From contig CAMJPL010000013.1 of the NCBI GenBank assembly GCA_946407735.1, positions 1 through 64,000 on the forward strand: a stretch of 64,000 nt of DNA, read 5' to 3'. Positions within the stretch are counted from its first letter, which is position 1; every line of letters starts with the position of its first letter. Source of the DNA: an uncultured Clostridia bacterium (GTDB taxonomy: Bacteria; Bacillota; Clostridia; Oscillospirales; CAG-272). A program made the position numbers and the translations under genes. Below the pieces are notes generated by a model, which worked only from the letters and a program-made list of their open reading frames with translations, had not been told where the DNA came from and made no database searches. Of the stretch, positions 1 through 12,800 are shown piece by piece.

Positions 1-93
1 TTCGACGCGGATAGCTTCTCGGTGTATGCGATTGTCGGGACGGAGCTCTATACGGAGGGACTTTACCTGGAAGCAGCGACACATATGTTGTGA
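1..93 (+). pseudogene. 3' end of upstream adhesin reading frame, cut by a frameshift
   Basis: The frame starting at base 1 reads FDADSFSVYAIVGTELYTE and then runs into a TGA at 91-93. This stretch is a familiar spacer in clostridial VWA/Cna_B surface proteins. The protein clearly continues in another frame: from about base 57 frame 3 reads TLPGSSDTYVVTVTVP and goes on into the next entry. One extra G in the GGG run at 57-59 would join them. This is therefore the leading part of the same adhesin gene, whose start lies left of the window. Confidence 0.6.
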
Positions 94-2240
94 CAGTTAC
101 AGTACCTGCGGAGGCTAAGATCCCTCAGGGTTCCACTCTGAGAGTAGAGCCTTTTGAAGAAGAATCTGAGAGATATGAGTATGCACGTAATGCAGTGCTT
201 GCCGATAAGAAGGTAAAAGGTGAGTATGTCGATATAGACGATTTTAACTTGGCTGCAATGGATATCTCCATTATTGGGCCTGATGGTAATGAGATCGAGC
301 CTTCTGCAACCGTGAAAGTTGACATTAAAATTAAAGAACTTCCCGGTGTTGAAGATCTTAGTGCAATAAAAGACAGTCTTGAGATTCAGCATCATGTTGA
401 AGTTGAAGATGGTGTTGTTGTAGAGAAAGTTTTTGATGGCAGCATTGAAGGCTCCTTCCAGATGGCAACATATGATAAGGTTTTGGAAGAGGGGACTGTT
501 GTTGATCCGAATTCAGTAACTGATGAGGATTTCATTAACATGGAGTCATCTGAAGATATTGAAGCCTCATTTGATACAGATGTTTTTTCTACATTTACGC
601 TTTCATGGCGGAGTGGATATAGAAGTGTAACAGTTAAGTATGTAGATCAAAATGGTAATGTATTAAATGTAACAAATACTACTCCAAATAACAGTACCAA
701 TGGAAACGGAAATAATCGTTTTGCATATTTAATCTATGATATAGATGGATATGAATATGTACGTACTGACAGAGTGAGAAGTAATGGAACAACGACATCC
801 ATTAGACCAGAATTAAGATTTAACAATGACAATAGATGGCAATATACAGCTACAACAGGAACAGGTAATGCTGATTGGAACGAGTTAGAAAATGGCGACA
901 CAATTAATGTGGTTTATAAGCCAAAGACAACGTCTACACAAGGAGGTACACCTACATTAAAACCGGTATCTGAAGGCGATAAACCGGATGAACCTTCTAT
1001 TCTGAAAGAAAGTGACCCTCAATCAGATGGAACAGCAGATCTGTCATTAAGCATTACAGGTCATACTAAGGATCGTGAAGTGGAGAAGCTTGCGGATGTC
1101 ATCGTTGTAATGGATATATCCGGCTCTATGAAGTATGACCTGGCTGGCACGACAGAATGGCGTCAAAATCAGTATGGACAATGGTATGAAACAGTAATAG
1201 AGTATGGCAATAATGATTCCAGACAGCGGCTATATCAGGCAAAACAAGCTGTAAATAATCTTGCAACGGAATTGGCGAAGAAAAAGAACTCACAGCAGCA
1301 ACCGCTTGTGAGAATGTCTCTTATAAGCTTTTCCAATACCGCGAATGAGGTTATTGGACTTACGGATCTTACAAGTTCCGGGCTTTCTAGTTACCAAAGC
1401 GCTGTTAATGGTTTGACCCCGGATGGCGGTACAAACTGGGAAGCAGCTTTAAAACTTGCAAATGAGCAGGCAGTCGATTCTGGACGAGCAACATTCGTTA
1501 TTTTTGTTACAGATGGTGATCCTACATTCAGATTAAATCGTTATGGTGTGACAAACCCGAATCTGAACGGCGATATAAGTAATGAATACTATAGAGCCTA
1601 TGGCATCTTCGGCGCGGGTAGTTCGGATAACTCAAATAGAAACTATAATGCTGCAGTTGCACAGGGGACAGCTATTAAATCTGCTAGTAAGAATCTTTAC
1701 ACAATTGGCATATCAAACAGTGTTACAAAGGTTAGTAATTTTAACACTGACGCAGGAGGAGATGGCGCATATATTGCTGCAGATTCTGCAGCATTGACAC
1801 AGGCCTTTTCTGACATTGAAGCTAGTATCCAAGCAAAAATGGGCATTAGTGATGTCCAGATGATTGACGGTATCACTGAAATGACGCAGACGGTTCATAA
1901 AGCGGGACTGACAGGTACTAATGGAAATTTCACATATTGGAAAAAGGCTGCAAACTCTGAACAATTTGTTGAGTGGGATCCAGCTACGGAAAGATGTGAA
2001 GAAGCAACTTATGACAACGCCTCTGGAGCTGTAAAGTGGAACATGGGTACAAACTTCATGCCCGAGGATGGGGCAACCTACAAGGTTACGTGGAAAGTTT
2101 GGCCGAATCAGAGAGCGTATGACATCCTTGCCATGTGTAAAAACGACCCGACATATTATGACAGTACTAATATGACGAATGAAGAAAGGGCGCAGATTAC
2201 CAGGACAGGCGCCAAATTATACTTATACTTTAAAAACTAA
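90..2240 (+). CDS. VWA-domain surface adhesin, middle fragment (frameshifted gene)
   Basis: This is the middle part of a large cell-wall protein. A von Willebrand factor A domain begins near residue 335: DISGS at about 342-346 is the metal-ion (MIDAS) motif, the MIDAS threonine lies in GGTNWEA near 447, and FVTDGD follows near 475. Two beta-rich spacer modules precede it. The nominal GTG start at 90 is only the first start codon after a frameshift; coding already shows in this frame from about base 57. The frame ends early, because after ERAQITRTGA the protein continues in frame 1 as the next entry. Removing one A from the AAA at 2214-2216 would join them. Base composition is AT-rich (some 60-base stretches are below 30% GC), unlike the neighbouring genes. 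The domain call is firm; whether the gene is broken in the cell or only in the assembly is not decidable here. Confidence 0.8.
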   Translation: MTVTVPAEAKIPQGSTLRVEPFEEESERYEYARNAVLADKKVKGEYVDIDDFNLAAMDISIIGPDGNEIEPSATVKVDIKIKELPGVEDLSAIKDSLEIQHHVEVEDGVVVEKVFDGSIEGSFQMATYDKVLEEGTVVDPNSVTDEDFINMESSEDIEASFDTDVFSTFTLSWRSGYRSVTVKYVDQNGNVLNVTNTTPNNSTNGNGNNRFAYLIYDIDGYEYVRTDRVRSNGTTTSIRPELRFNNDNRWQYTATTGTGNADWNELENGDTINVVYKPKTTSTQGGTPTLKPVSEGDKPDEPSILKESDPQSDGTADLSLSITGHTKDREVEKLADVIVVMDISGSMKYDLAGTTEWRQNQYGQWYETVIEYGNNDSRQRLYQAKQAVNNLATELAKKKNSQQQPLVRMSLISFSNTANEVIGLTDLTSSGLSSYQSAVNGLTPDGGTNWEAALKLANEQAVDSGRATFVIFVTDGDPTFRLNRYGVTNPNLNGDISNEYYRAYGIFGAGSSDNSNRNYNAAVAQGTAIKSASKNLYTIGISNSVTKVSNFNTDAGGDGAYIAADSAALTQAFSDIEASIQAKMGISDVQMIDGITEMTQTVHKAGLTGTNGNFTYWKKAANSEQFVEWDPATERCEEATYDNASGAVKWNMGTNFMPEDGATYKVTWKVWPNQRAYDILAMCKNDPTYYDSTNMTNEERAQITRTGAKLYLYFKN

Positions 2241-3783
2241 TGAACCAGGTGCTGGCATTACTTATAAAGATGCAACAAAGTCAGGAAAAACTGTTACCAC
2301 TGAAGGCGATCCTAAAACACTACCGTTTAATACAGTTGATCCAATGGGGCTTTCCTCTGATACGATCAGCATTGAGAAAGTTTGGGAAAATGAGCTTGAT
2401 GGACGTAACGCTGGTAATAATCCGATAACATTTACAGTCAAAGCTGATAATGACGTGTTTGGAACAGTTAGTCTCGGCCCGGACACTTGGAAAGTAGATA
2501 ATTACAATATATCTGCCGGCCTAATGAAAACCATAGGTGGACAAGTAGTGTACGAACATGGACATGACTTTACGATAGTAGAGCCTGACAATCTTGCATA
2601 TTACTGGGATTTTAAAGCAGATATTTATCATCCAATGGTAATTGATAATGAGCTTGTAATGCTTTTGAAAGTAGATACAGCGGCTGAATCAGACTATACC
2701 ATCGATGGCAAGTATTATAAGCGCTCGACACATGGTGCGACATTGAAGGCAACAAATGAAAGACGAAGTTATCTAAATCTTTCTAAAGAAGTAGTTGATC
2801 AGAAGGGTGATTCATATAACACGGATCAGGCATTTACTTTTACAGCCAGTATAACAGAATCCCGAAACGAGGATGTTTGGTTTGCTGTCTATGATTATAA
2901 TTTGCCGGCTCCGGCACCAGGACAACCTGATACTAGAGCAATCAAAGATGGAACGCTCGTGACGCGAAATGATGGAGAAGCTATTCATTATCAGGATAGT
3001 GATGGTTTCTATAGCGTTCCTAGTGGAACTGAAATAACTATCACATTGAAGAAGGGATGGAACATCCGTTTCATTAACTTGCACACAGGATCTTCGTATA
3101 CTATTTCAGAAAGTTCATCAGATCCTGTGGGATTTGGTTTCAAAGAAGCTGTTGCTACGGCTACAAACGGTGGAACGACAGGAACAGTAAGTGACAGAAC
3201 AACAACCGGTAGTATTGATAAGTCAAATACGGATTACACAGTCGCGTATACTAACCAGGCAATTACTCAGAATGTCTCGATCTGGAAAACAGATATGGCT
3301 CATAACGCGCTCAGCGGCGCCGCGTTTGACCTTTATACCTCCGCAAACTATGATGACGCGGCCGGAAAACCGAAGGACGGAGCAGTTCCTGTTGTTCAAG
3401 GGACAACAGGTGCGAATGGCATACTCACGCTAGGTGATCTCGCGGTTGGAGATTATCGTTTGGTTGAAACCCATGCACCAGCAGGATATAATCACGCAGA
3501 ATCGGCGATAGAAATTACCGTATTCGAAAACAATGTAACCGCGATGCAAGGTTCAATGCTTTCGGAAGTTGCCAGAAATGTTGAAGGAAACCGATATCGT
3601 CAGTATTGGGTCACCGGACAGGATGAAAACACCTGGCAGATTCGTGTTTGGAACAACCCCGGCGTAGCCCTCCCCTCCACAGGCGGCTACGGCAGCTATA
3701 TCCACTACGCCGTCGGAACGCTCCTTCTCACCTTCGCCGCCTTCGTCTACCTGCGTCGGCGGAGACACGGCGAGATCGTGTGA
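2179..3783 (+). CDS. Cna_B/SpaA-type LPXTG adhesin, C-terminal fragment
   Basis: This is the C-terminal part of the same adhesin. Coding in this frame really starts near 2213 (NYTYTLKTNEPGAG); the ATG at 2179 lies before the frameshift and is not a true start. It has beta-sandwich stalk modules and then a SpaA/Cna_B domain at about residues 370-455 (WKTDMAHNALSGAAFDLYT, ending ETHAPAGYNHA). The sorting signal is LPSTG at 498-502, followed by a hydrophobic segment and an RRRRHGE tail, so a class-type sortase should link it to peptidoglycan; no sortase gene is in the window. GC rises sharply near 3300: the SpaA module and anchor are GC-rich like the rest of the chromosome, while the stalk is AT-rich. 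That suggests a mosaic gene. Confidence 0.85.
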   Translation: MKKGRRLPGQAPNYTYTLKTNEPGAGITYKDATKSGKTVTTEGDPKTLPFNTVDPMGLSSDTISIEKVWENELDGRNAGNNPITFTVKADNDVFGTVSLGPDTWKVDNYNISAGLMKTIGGQVVYEHGHDFTIVEPDNLAYYWDFKADIYHPMVIDNELVMLLKVDTAAESDYTIDGKYYKRSTHGATLKATNERRSYLNLSKEVVDQKGDSYNTDQAFTFTASITESRNEDVWFAVYDYNLPAPAPGQPDTRAIKDGTLVTRNDGEAIHYQDSDGFYSVPSGTEITITLKKGWNIRFINLHTGSSYTISESSSDPVGFGFKEAVATATNGGTTGTVSDRTTTGSIDKSNTDYTVAYTNQAITQNVSIWKTDMAHNALSGAAFDLYTSANYDDAAGKPKDGAVPVVQGTTGANGILTLGDLAVGDYRLVETHAPAGYNHAESAIEITVFENNVTAMQGSMLSEVARNVEGNRYRQYWVTGQDENTWQIRVWNNPGVALPSTGGYGSYIHYAVGTLLLTFAAFVYLRRRRHGEIV

Positions 3784-3815
3784 TACGAAACGGTATGAAA
3801 ACCTAATATACAAAA

Positions 3816-3855
3816 CCCTCTCCATGATAATCTTCATCATGGAGAGGGAATTTTT
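3816..3855. terminator. Bidirectional hairpin terminator between adhesin and giant SLH gene
   Basis: A 13-bp perfect stem (3816-3828 with 3836-3848) is followed by TTTTT on the plus strand and has an A run on its left side. It can end both converging genes. Confidence 0.85.
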
Positions 3856-3871
3856 CGCTTTCAGTTCAGTG

Positions 3872-6800
3872 TCACAGTTTTACGTTTGTCATGAACGCGT
3901 GTATCGCACGGGCGACCTCAGCCCGCGTCGCGTCGTCTGTCGGACGGATATTGCCGTCGTCATCGCAGGCTAAGATGCCGGTGACATTGGCCCAGCCCAC
4001 CGATTCCGCCGCGTATCCGGATATTTCATCCGAATCCCCGGCGTCAGCCCGAGCGGAGTATATCGGATATCCTTTATACCTTGCGTAGCGGCAGAGTATC
4101 GCCGAGAGCTGCTCGCGCGTGACAGGATCGGAAGGACCGAAGCTGCCGTCGCCGTAGCCGAGCACGATGCCGTTTTCCGCGGCCCATCCGACTCCCGCCG
4201 AATACCATTCGCCAGGTGCAACGTCGTCGAACTTTCCGCTCTCCGAGGCATGAGGCTCTCCTTCGAGCCTGTAAAGTATTGTCACGATCATTCCGCGCGT
4301 TAGATCGGCGGACGGCGCGAACTCGGTATCCGAAACTCCGACCATTATGCCGTTTTCAAACACGTACTTCACGTCCTGATAGAAAGGATGGCTCGGTTTC
4401 ACATCCGTGAAGGGAAGCTCGCTTTCCGATGCCGGGGAAGCATATACCGGCTCATCGCCGCCGGACGGATCGGCAGGAGTCTGCGGGATAACCGGTATTA
4501 CCGGTATCACCGGAGGTATTGCCATCACCGGCCCGAGCGGATTATTGACCGGTAGCGTCTGAGATACCGTGTCGTAATACTCGACGCCGTCGATCACAAC
4601 CGTCGCCGTCCATACGGCCCGAGAAGGAGCGCCTATAATGTCGGATAGGATCTCGTTTTTCACGACGGCGTTGAATACCCTTACATGTTTTCCGTCATTC
4701 CGGCATGTCTGAGTCGCCGTCGCCGATGATCTGTCGGCAGACCATCTGAATACCGGACGTCCCCACGCGTGTCCGGACGGAGGAAGTATCTTCTCATAGG
4801 TGTCTTTGTAAGTGCTGTCTCTGAACGTCACCGACGCTTCGTATACTATCCTTCCTTCCTTTTCGCAGGATGCCGCCGTTGTATCTGACGTTACCGTCAC
4901 TCTGTCGTCGGAATCGTCGATCACGATATCGCCGTCCGAGCCTTCATCCGCCTTGAACGTCACGGTCACATTTCCGTTCTCATTCCAGTCGAATACAGGC
5001 TCGCCGTAGGTATATCCCGTCGGCGGGAGCACGATCTCCTTTGTCTGCCCCTCGAAAAGACTGTTTTCGAAGGAGGCCGAGAAGTGAGCCCTGCCTTCTT
5101 CAGTCGGCTTTGCCGGCTCATCTACGGTATATACGCTCTTGGCGGTTTCCTCAAGTGAATGCGATCCGTCATGAACGCATATCACCTTCGCCGTCACCTC
5201 GCTGTTGTCGTCCGACCATGTATATGACGGAGCCCCCCATGCGTGACCGACGGGATCGATCGGGACTGTCTTTTCCTGCGCTGTGAAGGCGGGATTCTTA
5301 AACGAAGCCGTGTATTTAAGCTCGCCTTCTTCAAGGCATGACGGAGCCGTGACCGTGTCAGCCGAGACTTCGGCGGTCTCTTCTTCAAAGTGGGTCTTGT
5401 TCAGGCTGCATGTCCGCTTCGCCGTGACTGTACTGTTGTCATCTGACCATGTATATTCCGGATCGTTCCATGCGTTTTCGGGATGGGCGACGGTGATATA
5501 GGTTCCCTGAGCCGCATTGCCCTCGCTGTCGATGACCCATATCACGTGCCGTCCCCCGCCCTTGATGTAAATCGTACTGACGCCGTCAAGGAGTATGTAA
5601 TTCCCGGCGGAAGGCGTTTCGTCTTCCGGCGTAACAGCCGCCGAATATACGGCTGAATATATGTTATTCTTTGGGTCGCTTGCCGCCATGCTGAAGCTTC
5701 CGCCCGAGATCATACCGGGATCAAGTTCAGCGGTAAGGCAGAATATGCCGTCAGTGCAGTCGAATTTTTGATCCTTTATAAACCCGTCTGATATTTTGAT
5801 CTCAGACGCCGGGACGGACACCTCGGTTTCGGCTCTGTTTCCGGCGTCATCCGTCACCTCGACCAGATAGCTGCCGCCGAGCGGGACAGGGAAGAGACCG
5901 GTATACATCCGGCCTTTTACCGGGATCGCATATCCGTTCACGCTGAGCGATGTTATTCCCGAGTCGTCGGAAGCCGTGATGCCGATCGCCCCGGCGGATC
6001 CGTCGTACGAAGCCGACAGCTGAGGTTCTGTCACGTCAATGTTTCTGATCACCTTAACGGCTCTCGACCATGTTCCGTCATCCCTGTCGACGCGGATGAG
6101 ATAGAATCCGTTTCCGACGGTTCTCCACATGCCTTTCTCTTCGGCGAGCGCGCTGTCGGAAAATCTTCCGCCGTCAAAGGCGTAGGAGTTTATCGTTTCG
6201 TCGGGATTTAGCGCGTAACCGCTCTTTATCCACGGTACGGCTCCGAGAGGCGACGTGAGATCGACGATTCTTCCGTCATCGCCGACGAATGTCACGTCAT
6301 TCCGCGTGAATCCCGGAGCGTCTGATACTGCGTCCGAGCTGATCACGTCGTTGAACCAGTCGACATATCCGGTCGATCCGAGAGACATCTCGGAGGTATT
6401 TCCGGCAAGGTCATATGCTCTTACCGTATATGTTCCGTTTTCGGTGAAGGTGTAATCGAAATGCCACAGCCCCTCATCCTCCCTGACAAGAGAGGGAACG
6501 GTAGTTTCGCTGAGCGGCAGGCCGTTGAAATAGACGCTCCCTATCCCCGACTCATCGACGATATAACAGGTCATCGTTATCGGTTCGCCGATGAGCAGAG
6601 AAGCGGTATCGGGCTCGCTGCGGTTCCACAGGATCTGCGGAGAATACGCGTCGAAGTCGGTCAGGGGATCGCTGCTGTATTCGGCTGTATATCGGTCGAG
6701 CCTTGTCCCCTTTGCCGCTGTCACCGTGACAGTATGCTTCTTTCCGGCGGAGTTTTTGAATCTTATCGCAGCCGGAGATGAAGTGAATGTCTGCGCCGTG

Positions 6801-9800
6801 CCGAATTCGGATGATTCTACGGTTATCGTACCCATGAAGAAGAAGGTGATCCTATCGGCGACGGTATCGAAGGTAAGATAAGCTCCGTCCTGATTTGCCA
6901 GTGACAGGTCATGGTTCATCGGGACCTCGCCCGGATCTCCGCCGGTCCATCCGATATCGGCGCCTTTCTCGAGGAACACCCATCCGGGGTTTTTCGAAGA
7001 AGCCGCGTACAGATCGGTCTTTTTTCCGTTCGGATCGAAGAATGTGAACGATGCGTCGTCTCTGTAGATATTCACTCCGTCCGCCATCGAACCTATCGAA
7101 TAGGCGACAGCAGAGATGGAGTTTGTCGACATATCCTTTATCTGGAGGATGCCGGCAGGAGTTTTGCCCTCATCGAGCATTCTCCCGGCCAATGCGTTCG
7201 GAGCCGCCACTATGACCTGACGCGCCGGATCGTAGTAGCAGACGCCCATCCTCGGCTCCCATCCGTCCGTTCCGTCGCTAATCTCGTTTATCATTATATC
7301 CGGCTTCAGGCTCGTCGTCTCGAACGTCACGGGAAGATTCATCGTCGTCCCGAGCGCGGCGGATATATGTGAGGGAACGGTGAAAATCGTCTCATGCTTG
7401 ATTATTTTTTCAGCCTGATTGTTTATAGCGACATACTCGTCATGATCCGATGTGTAGACGCCGAAGATGATATCCGGCGTATCTCTGTCGGAGTATATCT
7501 CGGCCCTGATATGCAGTCCGCTCATTTCATCGGTGCTGACAAAGCATGATACCGGGACGTTCAGCGTGCCGGTCACGCTGCGGTAATACCCGGTTTTAAG
7601 CTCTGTGCCGCCTTCGCTGTCTTTCAGCAAATATACACCGTTTCTGAGATTCTCATCGACGCCGCGCTTCAGGAGCGGCATCTGTGTGCTGGTGTTGAGT
7701 CTGCTGCCGGTGATGTCGACAGGCTTGTATATCGGCTGCCCGTTGATATCTTTTTCTCCGGTGTCATAGCTGAACTGTATATATACCTCTCTTACGTCGG
7801 CAGTTCCGTTGTTCGCGACTGTGGCGCTGAGATCGAGCTGCGCGGCGCCGCCGGATATGCCGGACAGCTTAAGATCGAAGGTTCCGAAGCTGAGCTCGGG
7901 ACGGAATTCGACGATGAACAGATCTTCCGCTGTTTCACTGAACGAATCCTTGCCGAAATATGTCGGATCCTCCGTCACTTCGAGACAGAAGCTCGATCCG
8001 GCTGGGAGATTTTCGGTAAGCTCGGGGCTGCGGAAGGTCAGTCTTACCTCCGATCCAGACGGAACGGAGCTGGTGAGCGACCATTTTGCCAGATCAATGC
8101 ATTTGTCGTCTGTTCTGACATAAAGCCGTACACCCGCCGGCTCGGCGTCTGACGCTCTTATAGCCGACGTTCCGGTATTGGTGAAGCTGACTTCGCCTAT
8201 TATCCTGTCGCCCTGAGTGAAACGGTGATCGGAGAGGCTGAGACGTACCTGACCGACAGCCTGGTCTCCGGCTCCGAAGGCGATGGCGTAGAATCCGACC
8301 GAAGCCTTGCCGCTGGGTATGACCGATTCGAAGTCGTCTATACCGCCGCCCATGGCAAAGGTATGGTCGGCAAGCTGCACCATGCTCCCACGGGTGAGGA
8401 TGATGAGCTGACTGTCATATGTGCCGTCGTCGTTTTCGATCAGACGCGTCCCCATCTGAAGATCGGAGAAGGTGAATTTGTCCATAGAGCCTGTATGCCC
8501 GCCTTCGGTCGTCAGTTTTCCGAGATAGGCAAGCTCCGCGTCCTCACCGCTCATTCCGTATGCCGCGCGGTCTTCGTATATCTGCAGGTTTCTCATGGCG
8601 AGCAGAGTCGGGCTGCCCCATCCTCCGATACTATTGTCCCACCATGCGATATAGATGGCGTTGCTGAGGCAGTCGGCGACTGGAGCGGTATAGACGACCG
8701 CCATGTTGGTCCCGTCGGAGCCGATGGAAGCGTCGGTGCCGGCTGTATCGCTGAACAGAGGGATGATCGAAGCCGCCGGGGTCCCGCCGAGGATCGATAT
8801 TATATCGCTTTCCTTTATAAGATATGTGTTGCCGCCCATCTCGAACAGGGCAGAGGTCCGGCTTCCGCTTTTATCTATATCCGCCGTCACAAAGCTGAGA
8901 TTCGAGTAATACGGATCCGCGAGCGGCGAATTCAGCGCTCCGCCGCTGTAAAGACCGTCGGTGAGCTTCGAGGCTGTGAGATTGTCCTCTCCGCAGCTGT
9001 CAAAGTCGACAGCTGTCTGGAGCAGCCTTGCCGGGCCGAAGCCTCCGGACCCGAGCGTTCGCATATACAGACGCCGTATCGTTCCGCGCTCGGTTTCCGG
9101 GCCGATGCCGTCGAGCCCGACCGTGACCGGGACGTCGCCGGATACATCAAAGTAGGCCGTCTGCGCGGTATTATAGAATATGACTGCTGTTCCGTTTATA
9201 ACAGCGCTTTCGATATTCTCGATGGATTCGCCCGGGATCGAAACGCTCGCTCCCGAAGACGACATGAGCCTCGTTCCCGCGCCGTACAGATCGTTCAGCT
9301 TCGACTGTGTCGCCCAGAAGAATACCGCGTTCGCGAATTTCGCGTCTGTCGCCGAAATATTGTCAAGATCATCGGCTCCGAGTCCGGGATTTTTCGCGAG
9401 GATCCATGCCTTCAGCAGCTCATTGGCATTCTTTCCGTCGCCGTAGGAGGCCGCCCATACGGTCCCGTCTGAGGCGCAGTTCGGAAGATACCGGAAATCC
9501 GCGCTGCCGCTTTCAAGCGTCTTTGAAGCCGGGGAAACCGAAGTGCCCGCCGGAGAATCAGGAGCGATTACTGCGGTACGCACGGCAAATGTTGTCCCGT
9601 CTGCGTCATCATAGCTTACCCAGCTTACCGTTATGCCGTTTTCATCGCTGAAGGCGTCATAATCGAGATCGGTAAGCCCGTCGCCGTCAAGCAGAAGATA
9701 GGGATCCGCGGCTGCCTCGTCAAACGGGTGTACTAGCCCGGTATCCTTTGAGAGATCACCCGTCATGACGATACGGCTGAGTACAAGCTGAGGCGCGCCG

Positions 9801-12800
9801 TTTATCATCAGCGGATATACTATATAGTTTTCTCCGCGCGCCTGAACGAGCTTGTATGAATAGCCGTTGACGAGGCCGTCGACCAGCTTTCTCGCTTCGC
9901 CGGAGGTGTTGTATCCCGACAGCTCGAAATCAGCCGTGCCTGTCGGAGTGATGGCTCTGAGAGCCATACCGCGGCTCGCTGTATCTGATGCCGCAGCGTT
10001 TTCCGGACGGTGTATATTCTGGGAATAGCTTATGTCCTCGGGAGCCGTGACGTGAACAAGGCTCTGCTTCTCGGCTCTGAACCATACATCGGGATTCATG
10101 CTTGAGACGTACAGCGATCTTGCCGAACGGAGATTCTCGCTTATGAACTCGACGCGGTCGAGCTTCGCGCCTGCGTCAGCCGTAACGGTTATGGTGCTGC
10201 CGGGAGAGACGGTCATGACGGCTGGAGAGGATTTGAAACTCTTGCTCAAACCGTCGGCAGCGGACGTTATCGTCACTTTGCCTTTGAAGTACAGCTCCAT
10301 CTTGCCTGTCTGCGCCGTGAAGCTGACCGAGGCTCCGGTCGTTCTCGCGACGCTCAGATCGCCGTCCATCGGGATCTCGCCCTTGAATTTGCCACCGTAC
10401 CACCACGCGGACGCCGAAACATTGCGCGAGAAATACCATCCCTGATTTATAGCCGGTTTGTCCGACGTATCGGTGAGCGTCCCGTCGGCGTTTCTGAATA
10501 CGCATCCGGTATTGGTGTTCGAGAGATTGAAGCCTGTCGGCGGCAGAGGCTCTGAGGAAAGGGACTTTCCGTCGGCGGCGGTATATGTTGTCTTCTCCCA
10601 GATGGTATGATTCCCGTTTGCCGCCGTGGCGGTTATATTCCAGTCGAAATACCCGCCCGTTCCGTGCTGGGAGCCTTCTACGCCGATGGCAATGGCATCC
10701 ATCGAGTAGTTGAAGAACAGCAGCGAGACGTTGAAGCCGACCGCCAGCGCCCATTCGAAGCCAGAGATATAGAATCCTTCGTAGCTGTCGGTTTCCTCGA
10801 GATATCCTCCCATCGTCATCGAGATAGAAACGCTCGTCTTGACGAACAGCTCGAATTTCGCGAGCTCGATGCCGACTCCGGCTCCTGCCTCGAGACTGAG
10901 TCCGGGAGTGATGGTAAGACCGTCGAAAACGACCTTGCTCGTCGCTCCGATGACGGGACGAAGCTCCGAAGCCGCGATGGTATTGCCTGAAATCGGGGTC
11001 AGCCTGATATAGACGATCCTGTTGTATTCCTCAAACAATACCTCCTTCTGACCGCCGTCGCCGGACAGAAGTCCAGATGTAAGGGCTTCGCCGGAGCATG
11101 CTATACTGTCGAACACCTCCATATACACTTTTCCGTCAAGCGTAAGGTGGAAGCCTCTCGCCGTTTCTGCGCCGGAAGGCTTGCCTGATTCCGGGTCGAC
11201 GGGCTTATCGCGCATATCGAGCGCGAAGACAGCTTTGCTGCCGGAGCTCAGCCCGCCTAGGCTGCCCTGAACGAACTGAGTGATCTCGTCGCCTTCTTTT
11301 GCGTTCCTGAGCACCGAGAGAGATACCTTGACCTCGACTTCGATGCCGAACTTCACATATACATATACGATAGGTACAGGGGTGAACCTGTGCTGGACGG
11401 TGAATTCCACGCCGAGAGACGCCGCGAGACCGGCGCTCTTGAAGTAATGGCAGTTGTCGATCGGGTTGTATTCGAACATGATTGAGATCTGAACGGTAAA
11501 TGAAACCTGGACCCCTCTCGAAGTGCCGTTGCCGTTCTTCGCGTTTTTAAGGCTGTCGTCCTCAAAGGCGCCGTCCATGAATTTCTTCATGGAGCCCTTC
11601 TTCGGGCTTGTCAGAGCTTTGCAGAATTCCTTCAGGGTAGACATTCCGCCGTTGGCCTCACTGAAGCCTTCCTTGAAGTTTTCGCCCGCGGTTTTCTCGG
11701 TAGGAGGATCGACCGAGTCCGTTCTTTTGAATATTGACTTTTCCTCCTCCTTGTCGTCGTTCCAGTCTTTTTTATATAATAATTCCTTGGTACGCTCGGT
11801 CTTTACCTTTCCGTCCTTGTCGGTAGTTTCGACGATTGTTATCCGCTGTCTTGCGCCCGCGGCATCCGGATCTGCGTCGGTGGTTATGGTGGTCTTTGTC
11901 TTTACCCCATTTTCCTCCTTTACGATCTCCTTGATGTCGTTTCCGTCGCCGTCCTTGCGTGTGGTGACGATACTGCCGTCAAACTGCTTCTCCGTAGTCT
12001 CGGAGCCCGAATATGATGTGTCCTCATACTGATATACCGGGATCCCGATGGCGAAGCCGACCTCGTAGCCGTCCATGATTACGGTGACGTAATCCCCGAG
12101 CTCAAGCTCGAGGGAGGGAAGCTCGATCCCGAGATCGGGAGAAAACTCTGAAAATCCGGTGTCGTCCCCGGGACCGGCGCCGCTTGTCTGTCCGGCGTCT
12201 CCTCCGGTCATATTCATAAGCCCGTCGGGGGAAGGAGTCGATCCGACGGTCCCGACGCTTATGCTCTCCGGCTTTATGTCATCGAGAGATGTTATATCGG
12301 GCGACGCTGCGCGAAGCATAGATCTCTGGGAAGGAGACTTCGCCTGCTCCTGTATCCCGATGGCGAAAGTAGTCCTTCCCGAGAACGAGCCGAGGCTGGC
12401 GTTAACATTGTCGCGGCCTTTATCGGAGTAATTATACGTTCCGTCGGAATTCACGGAAGGTGTTTCGCCGGCGATCGAGACTGATCCTCCGGTTATGTTG
12501 TTGCTGTCAACGATAGGAGACGGATTGTCATACGGAACGAGAAGCTGTCCGGTGTATTCGGGAGTCCATGTATAGGTCGTGACGTTCTCCGAGTCGATGA
12601 CCTTTGTCTTGTCTTCGCTGAGAACACCGACTGTCTCGGAGACATAGCTCTTTTCCCCGACGTCGCCGCCGAGCGGTATGTCGACGAATGTGGGAGCGTT
12701 GGCTGCGGAGCCGTACATCGGGTGACCGTTTGCATTGTTGGACTTGATATATCTGTAGCTGCGCTGCTCATCGGTTAGCTCTGACGCTGCCGAGGAATCG

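Noticed and set aside
4470-4530. Proline-rich repeat as a possible CRISPR or VNTR array
   Set aside because: It codes for the IPPVIPVIPVIP linker in the SLH protein; unit too short and in frame.
8225-9472. Open frame of 415 codons on the plus strand inside the giant SLH gene
   Set aside because: Antisense to well-supported coding with signal peptide and SLH domains; no start signal and no known domain.
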